Assembly (NCBI RefSeq): GCF_900105055.1
Contig: NZ_FNTA01000002.1
Location: 310,001-374,000, forward strand
Length of the DNA: 64,000 bases
Reading direction: 5' to 3'
Source: Amycolatopsis lurida
Lineage (GTDB): Bacteria; Actinomycetota; Actinomycetes; Mycobacteriales; Pseudonocardiaceae
Shown here: piece by piece, positions 44,131 through 53,695 of the stretch
Numbering within the stretch: the first letter of the stretch is position 1
Layout of the letters: the number at the start of each line of letters is the position of its first letter
The notes under the pieces: generated by a model
The model's database searches: none
What the model was told of the DNA's origin: nothing
Seen by the model: only the letters and a program-made list of their open reading frames with translations
Translations under genes and position numbers: made by a program

Positions 44131-44739
44131 GTGCTGGTTGTCGGTTTTCCGGCAGGCCCCCTCGAAGCCAACTGCTATCTGCTCGCCCCGGAGGGTGGCG
44201 GGGAGTGCGTGATCGTCGATCCCGGGGAGGACGTCGTCGAACCGCTCGAGGCCGCGCTTTCCACGCACGGCCTGATGCCGGTCGCGATGCTCGCCACCCA
44301 CGGCCACCCCGATCACGTCGCTTCGGCGGACGAGATCGGCGCGCGCCACGGAATACCTCTCTATCTGCACGAGGCGGACCGGCCACTCCTCGGCCGGGAC
44401 GCCGGAGAACGGAAGGACGGGATCGTGCCACTCGCCGATGGCCCGCTCGGGCTGGCCGGACTGGAGATCACGGTGTCCGGTACACCGGGGCACACCGCCG
44501 GTTCGGTGGTCTTCGGGCTGACCTCCGCCGAGGGTGGCCGGATCGTGCTCACCGGGGACAGCCTGTTCGCCGGTTCGATCGGCCGGTCCGCCGGGGACGG
44601 TGACGAGCTCGTGCGGTCCCTCGGTGCCAAGGTGATGACGATGCCCGACGACACCGTCGTCCTCCCGGGCCACGGCCCGGCCACCACGATCGGGCAGGAG
44701 CGGGCGGGAAACCCGTTCCTGGCCGGGACGGGCGCCTGA
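44131..44739 (+). CDS. Metallo-beta-lactamase fold hydrolase (glyoxalase II-like)
   Basis: A 202-residue MBL hydrolase. THGHPDHV is the metal motif, with GTPGHTAGSVVF, LTGDSLFAGSIGR and LPGHGPATTIGQE giving the remaining ligands. It resembles mycobacterial Rv2581c, also in the relA-ppiB neighbourhood, where a hydroxyacylglutathione-hydrolase-like role was proposed; actinomycetes lack glutathione, so another thioester is likely. GTG 44131 follows GAGGAGG. Coupled to the next gene (TGATG). Confidence 0.9.
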   Translation: MLVVGFPAGPLEANCYLLAPEGGGECVIVDPGEDVVEPLEAALSTHGLMPVAMLATHGHPDHVASADEIGARHGIPLYLHEADRPLLGRDAGERKDGIVPLADGPLGLAGLEITVSGTPGHTAGSVVFGLTSAEGGRIVLTGDSLFAGSIGRSAGDGDELVRSLGAKVMTMPDDTVVLPGHGPATTIGQERAGNPFLAGTGA

Positions 44740-45395
44740 TGACCGAGCCGACCGGAACCCCGGAGACCCCTGAACGTCTCCCGCTGTTCCACGACGACCC
44801 CAAGCTGCGCCGCAGGCGTGGCTGCTCCAGCATCGCCGGAGTCGTGATCTTCGCGGCCGCGTTCGGCGGGATCGCCGGACTGATCGGTGGGGAGATCGCC
44901 GGGCTGGTGGTCGCCGGCGTGATCGCGGTACCGCTGCTCTACGTCATGTTCTACAACCTGCGCCGCCGCGTCTGGCTCGAAGGCGACACGCTCATCGTGC
45001 GGACCTGGGGTGTGCGGCGGATCGACCTGACCGCGGCCGAGCGCATCGACCTGGTGATCAGCGACGTCCGTGGCACCCGGACGGTCAGCCTGCTGGTCAA
45101 CGCGGGCAAGCGCCGCAAGGTCGCGAAGGTCGATCTGGCCGTCTATTCCGGTGCGGGCGGCCGGGAGCTGGGCATCCTGCAGCTGCGCAAGCTGGCGAAC
45201 GCGCTGCTGAACAACACCGAGGCGAACGGCCTGGTGTTCTCGGAACTACTGGTGGCCCAGCTGAAATCGGAGGCACGCGGGGACGCGGCGGCGGAGCGGC
45301 CGCTCTACCGCCTGGCCTCGGCGGCGCCCGCCGGGAAGTACATCCAGCGGTTCACGATGGAGGCGGTCAGCCGGTTCGTGGCGACCCTGGACTGA
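44739..45395 (+). CDS. Membrane protein with a PH-like domain, unknown function
   Basis: A 218-residue protein with two adjacent hydrophobic helices (residues about 30-70) and a soluble C-terminal domain beginning RRRVWLEGDTLIVRTWGVRR, a pattern like bacterial PH domains. TGATG overlap couples it to the MBL hydrolase. No role can be assigned. Confidence 0.7.
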   Translation: MTEPTGTPETPERLPLFHDDPKLRRRRGCSSIAGVVIFAAAFGGIAGLIGGEIAGLVVAGVIAVPLLYVMFYNLRRRVWLEGDTLIVRTWGVRRIDLTAAERIDLVISDVRGTRTVSLLVNAGKRRKVAKVDLAVYSGAGGRELGILQLRKLANALLNNTEANGLVFSELLVAQLKSEARGDAAAERPLYRLASAAPAGKYIQRFTMEAVSRFVATLD

Positions 45396-45415
45396 GCCGC
45401 GCGGACGGCGCTCGG

Positions 45416-45463
45416 CCTCGTGAGTGGTAAGGACGGTTAGAACCGTCCTTACCACTCACGAGG
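45416..45463. terminator. Bidirectional terminator, 23-bp perfect arms
   Basis: Arms at 45416-45438 and 45441-45463 are perfectly complementary with only a two-base spacer (inner sequence GTAAGGACGGTT). It lies between two convergent genes. Unlike the GAAGGCC family, the core is GAGTGGTAAGGAC. Confidence 0.88.
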
Positions 45464-45728
45464 TTTCGGTCCGGGTCTCCAACTTCTCCAGCCGCTCCGA
45501 GTGCTTGAGCGTCGCCCGGACGTCGTCGAGCGCGGCGGCGATCCTGGGTACCGCCTCGACGGCTTCCCATGTCGAGACGAGCACGCGCCGCGCGACGGCG
45601 AACGCTGCGTCGAAAACGTCGAACATGGCCCCTCCGATCACGCGGCGAATCTCGGGTGCGGCCTCTTCGTACCCGACTCCGGCGCGTGATCGCGCGGTGG
45701 GCTCGCGCTTTGGGGCGCTTGTGGTCAC
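45456..45728 (-). CDS. Small hypothetical protein
   Basis: A 90-residue protein, GTG start overlapping the stop of the YibE/F gene (GTGA). It has a hydrophobic-amphipathic stretch VRRVLVSTWEAVEAVPRIAA-like in the middle and a charged C-terminus (SERLEKLETRTETS). No family recognised. Its stop lies inside the right arm of the terminator palindrome. Co-translated with yibE/F. Confidence 0.55.
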   Translation of the reverse strand: MTTSAPKREPTARSRAGVGYEEAAPEIRRVIGGAMFDVFDAAFAVARRVLVSTWEAVEAVPRIAAALDDVRATLKHSERLEKLETRTETS

Positions 45729-47140
45729 AGGGTCTGTTGGGGCTCCCGCGAGGCGATCAGCGCGGCGAGCACGGTGGTGACCGGGACCGCCGCGACGATG
45801 CCGACGCTGCCGGCCAGCGTCCGGACGATCTCCTGCGCGATGTCCTCCGCGCCGAGGATCGAGCCGAGCCCGACTCCGGAAAGCGAGGTGTACAGCAGCA
45901 CCGGCAGCGCCGCCCCCGCGTACGCCATCACGAGCGTGTTGACGGCCGAGCCGACGTGGTCCCGGCCGATCCGCAGGCCCGCGCCGTACAGCTCACGCCA
46001 GCCGAGCGACGGGTTCGCCCGCCGGAGCTCCCACACCGCGCTCGTCTGCGTCACCGTGACGTCGTCCAGCACACCGAGCGCGCCGATCACGACGCCCGCC
46101 AGCAGCAGACCGCGCGCGTCGATCCCGTGCCCGAGCGACCCGATCAGCTGGGACGTGCTGTCGTCGAGCCCGGTCAGTGACGCCGCCGCCGAGAAGATCG
46201 CGGACAGGATTCCGATCAGGACCAGGCTCACCAAGGTGCCCAGCACCGCCACCGAAGTTCTCGCGGACAACCCGTGTGTCAGGTACAGCGCGACGAACAT
46301 GATCGCGCCCGCGGCCGCGATCGCCACCAGCAGCGGGTTTTCCCCGGCGAGGATCGACGGCAGCACGAAGAACGCCAGCACCAGGAAGCTCAGCCCCAGC
46401 GCGGCCAGCGCGGCGAGCCCCCGCCAGCGGCCCAGGACGATCACCGCGAGCGCGAACAACCCGGCGAGCAGCAGCAACGGCGTACCGCGCTGGAAGTCGA
46501 CGATCTGGAACGACGCGGGGTTCGCGACATCGCCGCCGTTGTAGGACAGCACCACCTCGTCACCCGCGGCGAACCGCGGCGTGCTCGGCTCGATGGGAAG
46601 CGTCAGCTTCAGCGGCTTCCCGGCTCCAGGGCCGTCGGTCATCGTCAGGTCGCTGGTGAGGCACGGCTTCGCGCCCGGCGGCGGCTCGCCGACCTGCACC
46701 TGGCCTTCGGCGAGACACGGACCGGTGATCGTCCCGGTGACCGTCGCGTTCACCGGGGTTCCCTGTGGGAAGACGCTTTTCGCCGGATCCTCGCCCCACG
46801 GGTAGAGCACGATCATGCCGGCGACGGTGGCGACGGCGAGCGGGATCAGCAGCCACATCAGCAGGAGCCGGACCCGGCGCGACGCGGGTGCCGCCGGTCC
46901 GTGGCCGTGCGAGTGCCCGTGACCGACCGGTGGTTCGGGCTTCGGTTCCGGGGCGCGACGTCTCCCCGGTTCGGCCTGCCGTGGCCGCTGGGCCGGGGGA
47001 CGGGGGCGCCGCGCCCCCTCTGGCTGCGGAGTCCGGCGCGGCGAACGGGACGTTCCGGGCGAACGATCGGACGGGGTGTCCGTTACCCGGCGAATCGGGC
47101 CGGTGTCGTCGTCGGAGAGGTCGCGGCGGTTCACCCGCAT
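45725..47140 (-). CDS. YibE/F family membrane protein
   Basis: A 471-residue protein. The N-terminal cytoplasmic part is disordered, rich in Arg/Pro with a His stretch (GHGHSHGHGPA). A first helix is followed by an extracytoplasmic domain and then several helices with VLGTLVSLVLIGILSAIF, GVVIGALGVLDDVTVTQTSA and GSAVNTLVMAYAGAALPVLL, typical of YibE/F. Function unknown; a transport role is usually suggested. ATG at 47140 is chosen because upstream sequence is out of character, though GGAGG is only two bases away. Confidence 0.83.
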   Translation of the reverse strand: MRVNRRDLSDDDTGPIRRVTDTPSDRSPGTSRSPRRTPQPEGARRPRPPAQRPRQAEPGRRRAPEPKPEPPVGHGHSHGHGPAAPASRRVRLLLMWLLIPLAVATVAGMIVLYPWGEDPAKSVFPQGTPVNATVTGTITGPCLAEGQVQVGEPPPGAKPCLTSDLTMTDGPGAGKPLKLTLPIEPSTPRFAAGDEVVLSYNGGDVANPASFQIVDFQRGTPLLLLAGLFALAVIVLGRWRGLAALAALGLSFLVLAFFVLPSILAGENPLLVAIAAAGAIMFVALYLTHGLSARTSVAVLGTLVSLVLIGILSAIFSAAASLTGLDDSTSQLIGSLGHGIDARGLLLAGVVIGALGVLDDVTVTQTSAVWELRRANPSLGWRELYGAGLRIGRDHVGSAVNTLVMAYAGAALPVLLYTSLSGVGLGSILGAEDIAQEIVRTLAGSVGIVAAVPVTTVLAALIASREPQQTL

Positions 47141-47175
47141 ATCCTCCACAGTCCTCGCCGCGTGGCGCACACGGC

Positions 47176-48153
47176 CTAGCCGAACGCCTGCCGAAGGTGG
47201 ACACGGCGATAGGCCGAAGGCGGGGTGTCGAAGTGATCGAGGAAGGCTTGGCGCAGTGTCTCGGTCGAGCCGAAACCGCACCGTCTCGCGATCGAGGTCA
47301 GCGGAAGTTCGGTGCCGCACAACAGTTTCGCGGCGTTCTCGGTCCTCGCCGCCCGGACGTACCTGCTGGGCGTGGTGCTCAGGTGCGCGTCGAAGAGCCT
47401 GGTCAGCTGCCGGGTGCTGATTCCGGCCCGTTCGGCGAGGACGGCGGTGCCGAGATCGCCTGCCAGGTGCTCCGCCACGTACGCGGTGATGTCGCGGACG
47501 AGCCGGTTCTCCGGCGGCGGGCCGGACAGGAACATGCTCACCTGCGCCTGGTTGCCCGGCCGCTGCAGGTAGGTCACCAGCATCCGGGCGACCTCCCTGG
47601 CCACACTCGGGCCGTGGTCGGCCTCGACGAACGCGAGGGTCAGGTCGATTCCGCTGGTGACACCCGCCGCCGTGTAGACGTTGCCGTCACGCACGTACAG
47701 CGGCACCGGGTCCACGTTCACCTGCGGGTAGCTCGTCGCGAGCCGGTTCGCGAACCGCCAGTGCGTGGTGGCGCGCCGCCCGTTGAGCAACCCGCACGCG
47801 GCGAGCACCGTCGCGCCGGTGCACACCGAAGCGACGCGGCGGCTCTGCTGCGCGAGCCTGCGGACGTGGGTGACGACCCTCGGATCGGCGGCGGCCGCCT
47901 CGTGCCCGGTGCCGCCCGCGACGATCAGCGTGTCCAGTTCGCCGGTCACCTGGTCGAGCCGGTGCTGTGCCTGCAACGTCAACCCGGACTCGCAGCGGAT
48001 TCCGCGTCCGTCGACGCTCGCGAGCATGATCTCGTACCCCGGCTTGCCGCCGAGTTTGGTCGCGGCGTCCAGGACGTCCGACGGACCGGCGATGTCGAGC
48101 AACTCGGCGTTGCTGTAGCCGACGATCAACACTCGTCTGGGTGAACCCGGCAT
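47176..48153 (-). CDS. GlxA family transcriptional regulator (DJ-1/PfpI plus AraC domain)
   Basis: A 325-residue regulator. The N-terminal half is a DJ-1/PfpI-like sensor with VASVCTGATVLAACGLLNGR and RATTHWRFA; the C-terminal half is an AraC-type double helix-turn-helix (GISTRQLTRLFDAHLSTTPS, SIARRCGFGSTETLRQAFLD). It is divergent from a DJ-1/PfpI protein at 48252 that resembles its own N-terminal half, so the pair probably forms a regulatory unit with its target. Confidence 0.92.
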   Translation of the reverse strand: MPGSPRRVLIVGYSNAELLDIAGPSDVLDAATKLGGKPGYEIMLASVDGRGIRCESGLTLQAQHRLDQVTGELDTLIVAGGTGHEAAAADPRVVTHVRRLAQQSRRVASVCTGATVLAACGLLNGRRATTHWRFANRLATSYPQVNVDPVPLYVRDGNVYTAAGVTSGIDLTLAFVEADHGPSVAREVARMLVTYLQRPGNQAQVSMFLSGPPPENRLVRDITAYVAEHLAGDLGTAVLAERAGISTRQLTRLFDAHLSTTPSRYVRAARTENAAKLLCGTELPLTSIARRCGFGSTETLRQAFLDHFDTPPSAYRRVHLRQAFG

Positions 48154-48201
48154 GATCGAACGCTACCAGTAGTGCCCGGCCGTCGGACGTTGTTCGCAGG
48201 A

Positions 48202-48217
48202 ATCCGGACATCCGGAC
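48202..48217. promoter_or_regulatory. Direct repeat ATCCGGAC x2 in the divergent glxA/pfpI region
   Basis: ATCCGGAC occurs twice in a row with 8-bp spacing (48202-48209, 48210-48217) in the 98-bp gap between the GlxA-type regulator and its divergent neighbour. A candidate binding site; nothing more can be said. Confidence 0.35.
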
Positions 48218-48251
48218 CACCACGGTCGGGCGCCTGCGACACCGTTGTCCT

Positions 48252-48962
48252 ATGACAGACGACAAGAAGACGATCGCGTTCGTGGTGTATCCGGGGATGA
48301 CCCCGCTGGACATGGTCGGGCCGCTGACCGTGCTGGACGGGATGGCGAGCACGGCGCAGGAGTACCGGACGGTCGTGGTCGGCGAGACGAAGGACCCGGT
48401 CACCACCGACAACCCGCTCAAGCTCGTGGCGACCCACACCTACGACGAAGTCCCGTCGCCGTACGCGCTGCTCGTGCCGGGTGGCGCCGCGCCGACGCTG
48501 AAGGCGCTCGCCGACGAGAAACTGGTGGGATACCTGCGAACCGCCGGCGCGAACGCGGAACTCGTGACCTCGGTGTGCACGGGTTCGCTGCTGCTGGGGC
48601 AGGCCGGACTGCTGAAGGGCCGCAAAGCCGCGACGCACTGGATGTTCCGTGAACTGCTGGGCGCGTTCGGCGCGGAGCCGGTCGCCGAACGGTGGGTGGA
48701 GGACGGGAACGTGATCACCGCCGCCGGGGTGTCGGCGGGGATCGACCTCGCGCTGCACCTGGTCGAGCGGCTCGTCGGCGCCGAGATCGCCCGGACGATC
48801 CAGTTCGTCATCGAATACGACCCGGAGCCGCCGCAGGGCCCGCTCGATTGGTCGAAGCGGCCGTATGGGGATCTCAAGCCCCTGCTGGAGCACACACTGA
48901 ACGAGGCACTCGCGGACGAACCCGCGCTGCGGGACAGGTTGCTCGCGCACACCGGGAAGTAA
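48252..48962 (+). CDS. DJ-1/PfpI family protein (isonitrile hydratase-like)
   Basis: A 236-residue protein of the DJ-1 superfamily with the nucleophile elbow SVCTGSLLLGQAGLL and RKAATHWMF. This subgroup includes Pseudomonas isonitrile hydratase, which has the same Cys-Thr-Gly elbow. The divergent AraC-type regulator carries a related domain and probably controls this gene. Confidence 0.87.
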   Translation: MTDDKKTIAFVVYPGMTPLDMVGPLTVLDGMASTAQEYRTVVVGETKDPVTTDNPLKLVATHTYDEVPSPYALLVPGGAAPTLKALADEKLVGYLRTAGANAELVTSVCTGSLLLGQAGLLKGRKAATHWMFRELLGAFGAEPVAERWVEDGNVITAAGVSAGIDLALHLVERLVGAEIARTIQFVIEYDPEPPQGPLDWSKRPYGDLKPLLEHTLNEALADEPALRDRLLAHTGK

Positions 48963-49048
48963 GAGGCGGCCATCCGGGTGAGAAACCGCTGTCACGGGGA
49001 CGGCACCGGGTTACATTCTGGGTCATCCGTCCAGGTGATAGGTGGTTC

Positions 49049-52015
49049 GTGGAGTTCAAGGTGCTCGGCCCGCTCGCGGCCTCGGTCCCGCTGCCGTCGG
49101 CGGCTCAGCCCCGCCGGGTGCTCGCGGTGCTCCTGGCCCGGCCGAACGAGTACGTCCACCGGGACACCCTCGTGGACGAACTCTGGCCGCAGGGACCGCC
49201 GTCGAGTGCGGCCGCGGTCGTGCAGATGACGGTTTCCAAGCTGCGCAAGGCGTTGTCGCCCGGCGTGCCGGTGGACGATGTCCGGCAGCGGCTGCGGTCC
49301 GGCCGGAACGGCTACCGGCTGACCGTCTCGGCGGGGGAGCTGGACGTCACGGCCTTCTCCGAACTGACCGCCGCGGCCGCGAAGGCGACCGGTGCCGAGC
49401 GCGGGACGTTGCTCGACCAGGCGCTGGGATTGTGGCGTGGCCGGGCGTTCGCCGACGTTCCGGTCGGTCCGCTGGTGGAGGCGCACCGGCTCTGGCTCGA
49501 GGACCAGCGGAGTTCGGTACTGGGCAAGCTCGTGGAGCTGGAACTGGCGGCCGGTGACCACCGGGCGGTCGCCGACCGGCTGGGACCCGAACTGGCCGCC
49601 CGGCCGGGTGACGAACGCCTGGCCGGGTGGCTGGCCGAGGCGCTGCACGGCATCGGGCGCCGGGACGCGGCACTGGCCGTTCTCGACCGGTGCCGTCAGG
49701 CGTTGTGGGAGCACGCAGGTGTCTCGCCGGGGGAGGATCTGCTCGCGGTCCATCGCCGGATCGCGGGCACCGGCTGGTCAGCGGGCGGCGCGCCGTGCCG
49801 TCTGCCTCCGGCGACGCCGGATTTCACCGGCAGGGCCGGGGAACTGGCGGAGGTGGGACGCGCGCTGCGCGGTCCGGCCCCGGTCGTGCTCCACGGGGCG
49901 GCGGGGTCCGGGAAGAGCGCGCTGGCCGTCCAGGCCGCGTGGCGGGTGCGCAAGCGGTTCCCGGACGGGCAGCTCGTCGCCGATCTGCGGGACAACGGCG
50001 ACGTACTCGTCGGATTCCTCCGCGCACTCGGCCTGGCGGAAGCGGAGATCCCAGCCGACCGGACCGGGCGGATCTCGTTGTGGCAGAGCCACACCGCGGA
50101 CCGGCGGGTGCTGGTGATCCTCGAGAACGGCCGGTCCGAGGCCGAGGTACGGCCGTTGCTGCCGAGCGGTCCCGGCTGCGCGGCGATCGTCACGACGCGG
50201 CGGCGGCTGGCCGGGCTCGTCGGCGCCAGACCCGTCGAAGTCGGTGCGTTGTCCGACGCGGAGTCACGGGACCTGCTCGGCGCGATCGCCGGAGAGACCC
50301 GGTTGGCCGCCGAACCCGATGCCGTCCGCCGGGTGCTGGCCTGTTGCGACGGGCTCGCGCTGGCGGTGCGGGCGGCGGGAATGAAGCTGCTGCAGCGGCC
50401 GAGGCTGAGCGTCGCCGAGTTCGCGGCGCGCCTGGAGAACGAGCGCCTGCGTCTCGACGAACTCGCCGCCGGCGACCTCCGCGTCCGACCGGTACTCGCC
50501 GATGCCCTCGCCGAGCTGTCGCCACTGCGGCGGAAGTCCCTGAGATTGCTCGGTTTCCCCGGCGTCAGCGAGTTCGCCGGCTGGTTCGCGACGGCCATGC
50601 TCGGCCGTGCGCCCGGTGAAGCGACCGAACTGCTCGACGAACTGGTCGACGACCACCTGCTCCACGCCGAGCCGGACCGAACGGGCTTCGTCCGGTACCG
50701 ATTATCGGGTCTGACCCGGCTCGCGCTCCGGGAACCACCGGATCCCGGAGCCCTTCGACGCGCGCTGACGGCCATGGCGGCGTTGGCCGAACACGCCTCC
50801 GCCGCCCTCGGCGCCGAGTATCCGCCGTCTCGGCGAGCAGACGTCCCGGCAGTGGTTTCGGACCGCGTCGCGGCCGACCCGATCGGCTGGCGTGACGTGG
50901 AAACCGCGAACCTCGCGCTCGCCGTCCGAACCGCGAAGAACCACGGCTGGACCGAGCTGGCCATGCGGCTGGCCGACGCTTACAGCGATCTCGTCGGCCC
51001 GAGGAAGGGCGGATCCCCGGCGTGGCTCGGGTTCGACATCGTGCGTGATCGCGTCGATCTCCCGGCGGAAGCGGGGAAACTGCTCAAGCTCGGGCATGCC
51101 CACGCCGACGCGGGGGATCTGGCGCGGGCGCGGACCTGTTTCTCGCTGGCGGAGGGCAGGTTCCGCTCCGTGGGTGACCATCCGGGCACCGGGGCCGCGC
51201 TCGTCGCGCTCGCCGACGTCGACGCGGACTCCGGGCGGACCGACGCGGCGGTCCAGGCGCTGAGAGAGGCACTGGACCTGTTGCGGGACTGCGGTGATCT
51301 CGGTGGGCAGGCGATGGCGTCGGCCCAGTTCGGCTCGCTGTGGGACGACCTCGGCGACTTCCGCCGGGCGAAGGAATGCTTCGACGCGAGCCTGCTGCTT
51401 TCGCTCCATTGCGAGGATGGACGGCAGCACGACAGGTCCGCCAAACGGTATGCCGACGTCCTGCGCCGCAACGGCCGCATGGACGAGGCAGGAGAGCTGC
51501 TGACGAGCGCGCTGATCGGCACGCGCGGCTCGCGTGAACGCCATTGGGAGGCGCACGTACTCCGGAGTCTCGGCGATCTCCACGCGAAGACCGGTGACGC
51601 GGGGGAGAGCGAACGATGCCTCTCGCGGTCGCTGGAGCTGTTCGAATACGTCGGGCACCGGCATGCCGCCGCCTACACGCACCGGAGCTTCGGCGAATCA
51701 CTACGCCTGGCGGGTGAACACGGCCGCGCCGCCGAGCACCTGAGCCTGGCGATGAGCACCTTCCGTGACCTCGGAGATCGCCGAGGCGGCGGGTACGCCC
51801 TGCTCAGCTTCGGGCGTCTGCGGGCTGACGAAGGCGTCGCGACCGAAGCCGCCGAAGGGCTCCGGACCGCGGCGGGGCTCTTTCGTGAGCTGGGTTTCCC
51901 GGTGTGGGAATTGCGCGCGCTCAAGGACCTTTCCGCGGTGGACCAGAGCGGACGCCAGCGGGACCGGGCTCGTGAAGCCTTGACGAAGATCCGCTTCGGA
52001 GCGACTCCGGCATAG
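49049..52015 (+). CDS. AfsR/SARP-type regulator with BTAD, NB-ARC and TPR domains
   Basis: A 988-residue regulator. Residues about 1-90 form an OmpR-like DNA-binding domain (EFKVLGPLAA, RRVLAVLLARPNEYVHRDTL, VQMTVSKLRKAL). A BTAD follows to about 250. An NB-ARC ATPase starts with Walker A LHGAAGSGKSALAVQ (about 290). The last third is TPR repeats (YTHRSFGESLRLAGEHGRAA, GGYALLSFGRLRADEGVATE). AfsR-like proteins switch on secondary-metabolite genes in response to signals. No biosynthetic cluster is in this window, so its target is elsewhere. GTG at 49049 places the DNA-binding domain at the very start; upstream codons are out of character. Confidence 0.9.
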   Translation: MEFKVLGPLAASVPLPSAAQPRRVLAVLLARPNEYVHRDTLVDELWPQGPPSSAAAVVQMTVSKLRKALSPGVPVDDVRQRLRSGRNGYRLTVSAGELDVTAFSELTAAAAKATGAERGTLLDQALGLWRGRAFADVPVGPLVEAHRLWLEDQRSSVLGKLVELELAAGDHRAVADRLGPELAARPGDERLAGWLAEALHGIGRRDAALAVLDRCRQALWEHAGVSPGEDLLAVHRRIAGTGWSAGGAPCRLPPATPDFTGRAGELAEVGRALRGPAPVVLHGAAGSGKSALAVQAAWRVRKRFPDGQLVADLRDNGDVLVGFLRALGLAEAEIPADRTGRISLWQSHTADRRVLVILENGRSEAEVRPLLPSGPGCAAIVTTRRRLAGLVGARPVEVGALSDAESRDLLGAIAGETRLAAEPDAVRRVLACCDGLALAVRAAGMKLLQRPRLSVAEFAARLENERLRLDELAAGDLRVRPVLADALAELSPLRRKSLRLLGFPGVSEFAGWFATAMLGRAPGEATELLDELVDDHLLHAEPDRTGFVRYRLSGLTRLALREPPDPGALRRALTAMAALAEHASAALGAEYPPSRRADVPAVVSDRVAADPIGWRDVETANLALAVRTAKNHGWTELAMRLADAYSDLVGPRKGGSPAWLGFDIVRDRVDLPAEAGKLLKLGHAHADAGDLARARTCFSLAEGRFRSVGDHPGTGAALVALADVDADSGRTDAAVQALREALDLLRDCGDLGGQAMASAQFGSLWDDLGDFRRAKECFDASLLLSLHCEDGRQHDRSAKRYADVLRRNGRMDEAGELLTSALIGTRGSRERHWEAHVLRSLGDLHAKTGDAGESERCLSRSLELFEYVGHRHAAAYTHRSFGESLRLAGEHGRAAEHLSLAMSTFRDLGDRRGGGYALLSFGRLRADEGVATEAAEGLRTAAGLFRELGFPVWELRALKDLSAVDQSGRQRDRAREALTKIRFGATPA

Positions 52016-52143
52016 CCCGGTGGACGACCGCCGGCCGCGGCGTTTGGCGAAGTTATGGCAGCGGCGTGTTGACTCCTGCTCACGTGAGCGGACTTCGCGC
52101 CGCCCCGGATCGCGGCACTGGGGGTGGCGGCGCGTACTCGTGG

Positions 52144-52181
52144 CCGGGTGACGCCTTCCGAGGGCAGGAGGCGTCACCCGG
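52144..52181. terminator. Bidirectional terminator after the SARP gene
   Basis: CCGGGTGACGCCT (52144-52156) pairs with AGGCGTCACCCGG (52169-52181). It lies between the convergent SARP and erythromycin-esterase-like genes. Confidence 0.8.
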
Positions 52182-52265
52182 TTCGACGACCAGGCGGTGT
52201 CCTGTGAGTCTGTTCGATGGGCTTCGTGGGCGCGAAGACCGCGGACCTGACTCGCAGGACAGTGC

Positions 52266-53384
52266 CTAGGACCGGACGTGCAGAATCGCGTCCGCGTCGT
52301 TCAGGATCCCTTGGTCGAGCGGGAAGTAGCCCTGCCGCGGGATGGGGTCGGTCCGGACGCTCGCGGGTGGGACTTCGGCTGTGGTGAGCAGGCCCCAGTC
52401 CGTGGTGACGTGTTTTTGAAGGAACCCTTCGTAGGTATCGGGCTCAGGCTCCTCGAGCGCTATGGCCTCGCTTCGGCCGAGGCTGGTGGCGATGAAGACG
52501 TAGCGGTCGCCGAGCAGCGGAGCCACCAGCGCCCCGGCCGGGAACCAGGTGATCTCCGTCCCCGCCACCTGCATCGTGCCCGCCTGGCGGCGCAGGTGGA
52601 GATTGTGCGAGAAGACCAGTGTCCTGCCCCGGCAGGCTTCGGCGGCGCGGATGTCCAGCAGATTCCGCGCCATGATGGCGTCCCTGGTCGCGACGAGGGG
52701 CGCGTAACGCTCGTGCGGCTCCAGCGGTTCGGCGCATTGCCGGTGATAGCGCAGCAGATCGATGCCCGCCATGAGGTGGATCTCCGCCCGCGACCAGTCC
52801 TCCGTGACCGGTTCCGGTTTCCGGGAGCGAAGCGCGGCGAGCAGGTCGGCCGCGATCGCGCGCAGCCGGTAGGCGTCGGCCGTGGCACCAGGCGACGAAG
52901 CCGCGTCCAGGACGGCTTCCGTGCGGCCCCAGCGCTCGTCGTCGCCCGCCGGGCCCGCGATGTCCACGTCGGCGCCCAGGAAGTCGCGGGCGTACTCGAG
53001 ATAAGGCCGCGGGCTGGGCGCGGAGGTGTTCTCGGTCTGGGTGTCGAAGCCGTGGAACGAGAGCCGCTCCTCGGGAGGCCGGTTTTCGTTGAACTCGCGC
53101 ATCCAGGCGATCAGTCGCCTGTTCGCCTCCACGGTGCCGAAGACGTGTGAGAAGCCTTCGCTCATCGCGAGGTCGAGGGTTCCGATGCCGTCTCGGACGA
53201 AGTCGTTCGCGACGAGCGCGGCCACGCGATCCGTTTCGAGGGCGATCGAGCGGAAGCCGCGGTCGACCAGTTGGGCGAACAGGGTGTTGCGGACCTCCGC
53301 GAAGACCGGGGTCGCGTGCGTCGGCTCACCCAGGGCGAGCAGGTCGCAGGAGGGGGTCACGAAGTCTCGGATGTCTTGACTCAT
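52266..53384 (-). CDS. Erythromycin esterase family protein
   Basis: A 372-residue member of the EreA/EreB-type family. The conserved histidine motif is LGEPTHATPVFAEVR, with RSIALETDRVAALVANDFV, LSFHGFDTQT and RTLVFSHNLHLRR following. True Ere enzymes hydrolyse the macrolide lactone; many actinomycete homologues have other or unknown substrates, so resistance cannot be asserted. Start at 53384 (MSQDIRDF) fits the family; upstream codons are AT-richer. Confidence 0.82.
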   Translation of the reverse strand: MSQDIRDFVTPSCDLLALGEPTHATPVFAEVRNTLFAQLVDRGFRSIALETDRVAALVANDFVRDGIGTLDLAMSEGFSHVFGTVEANRRLIAWMREFNENRPPEERLSFHGFDTQTENTSAPSPRPYLEYARDFLGADVDIAGPAGDDERWGRTEAVLDAASSPGATADAYRLRAIAADLLAALRSRKPEPVTEDWSRAEIHLMAGIDLLRYHRQCAEPLEPHERYAPLVATRDAIMARNLLDIRAAEACRGRTLVFSHNLHLRRQAGTMQVAGTEITWFPAGALVAPLLGDRYVFIATSLGRSEAIALEEPEPDTYEGFLQKHVTTDWGLLTTAEVPPASVRTDPIPRQGYFPLDQGILNDADAILHVRS

Positions 53385-53556
53385 GAGGTTCAAGCGTATC
53401 GTTGATGCCTCGGTTGAAACTTTACTCGGCGCTCTCCTGATAATATCGACGAAAGTCTCAAACCAGGTGTCAGGGTCACGTATGCGACGATCGTCATGAT
53501 CGCCCCCACCTGTCACACCAGTGGCGAGTGAAGGGTGGCCAGGACGTCGGAACGGC

Positions 53557-53607
53557 CCGTGAAGGCCTCCTTGAGGGACTCTGGGTCCCTCAAGGAGGCC
53601 TTCACGG
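53557..53607. repeat. Palindromic repeat, CCGTGAAGGCCTCCTT type
   Basis: Perfect 22-base arms at 53557-53578 and 53586-53607 round a seven-base loop. The arm shares CCGTGAAGGCCTCCTT with the copy at 29633. Unlike the other copies it lies between divergent genes, so terminating a transcript is not its obvious role here. Confidence 0.88.
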
Positions 53608-53695
53608 AAACCGGCGGCGGTCTGCCGTGCCGCAAGAAAAGCACTTCTGGATAACTCGCTCCAATTCCTTTCGTCCGCTATAAAGTTTAAGAACG

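Noticed and set aside
48692..49048. Upstream extension of the SARP protein by 119 residues
   Set aside because: It overlaps the PfpI gene in another frame, is Arg/Gly-rich noise, and the DNA-binding domain starts exactly at the GTG 49049.
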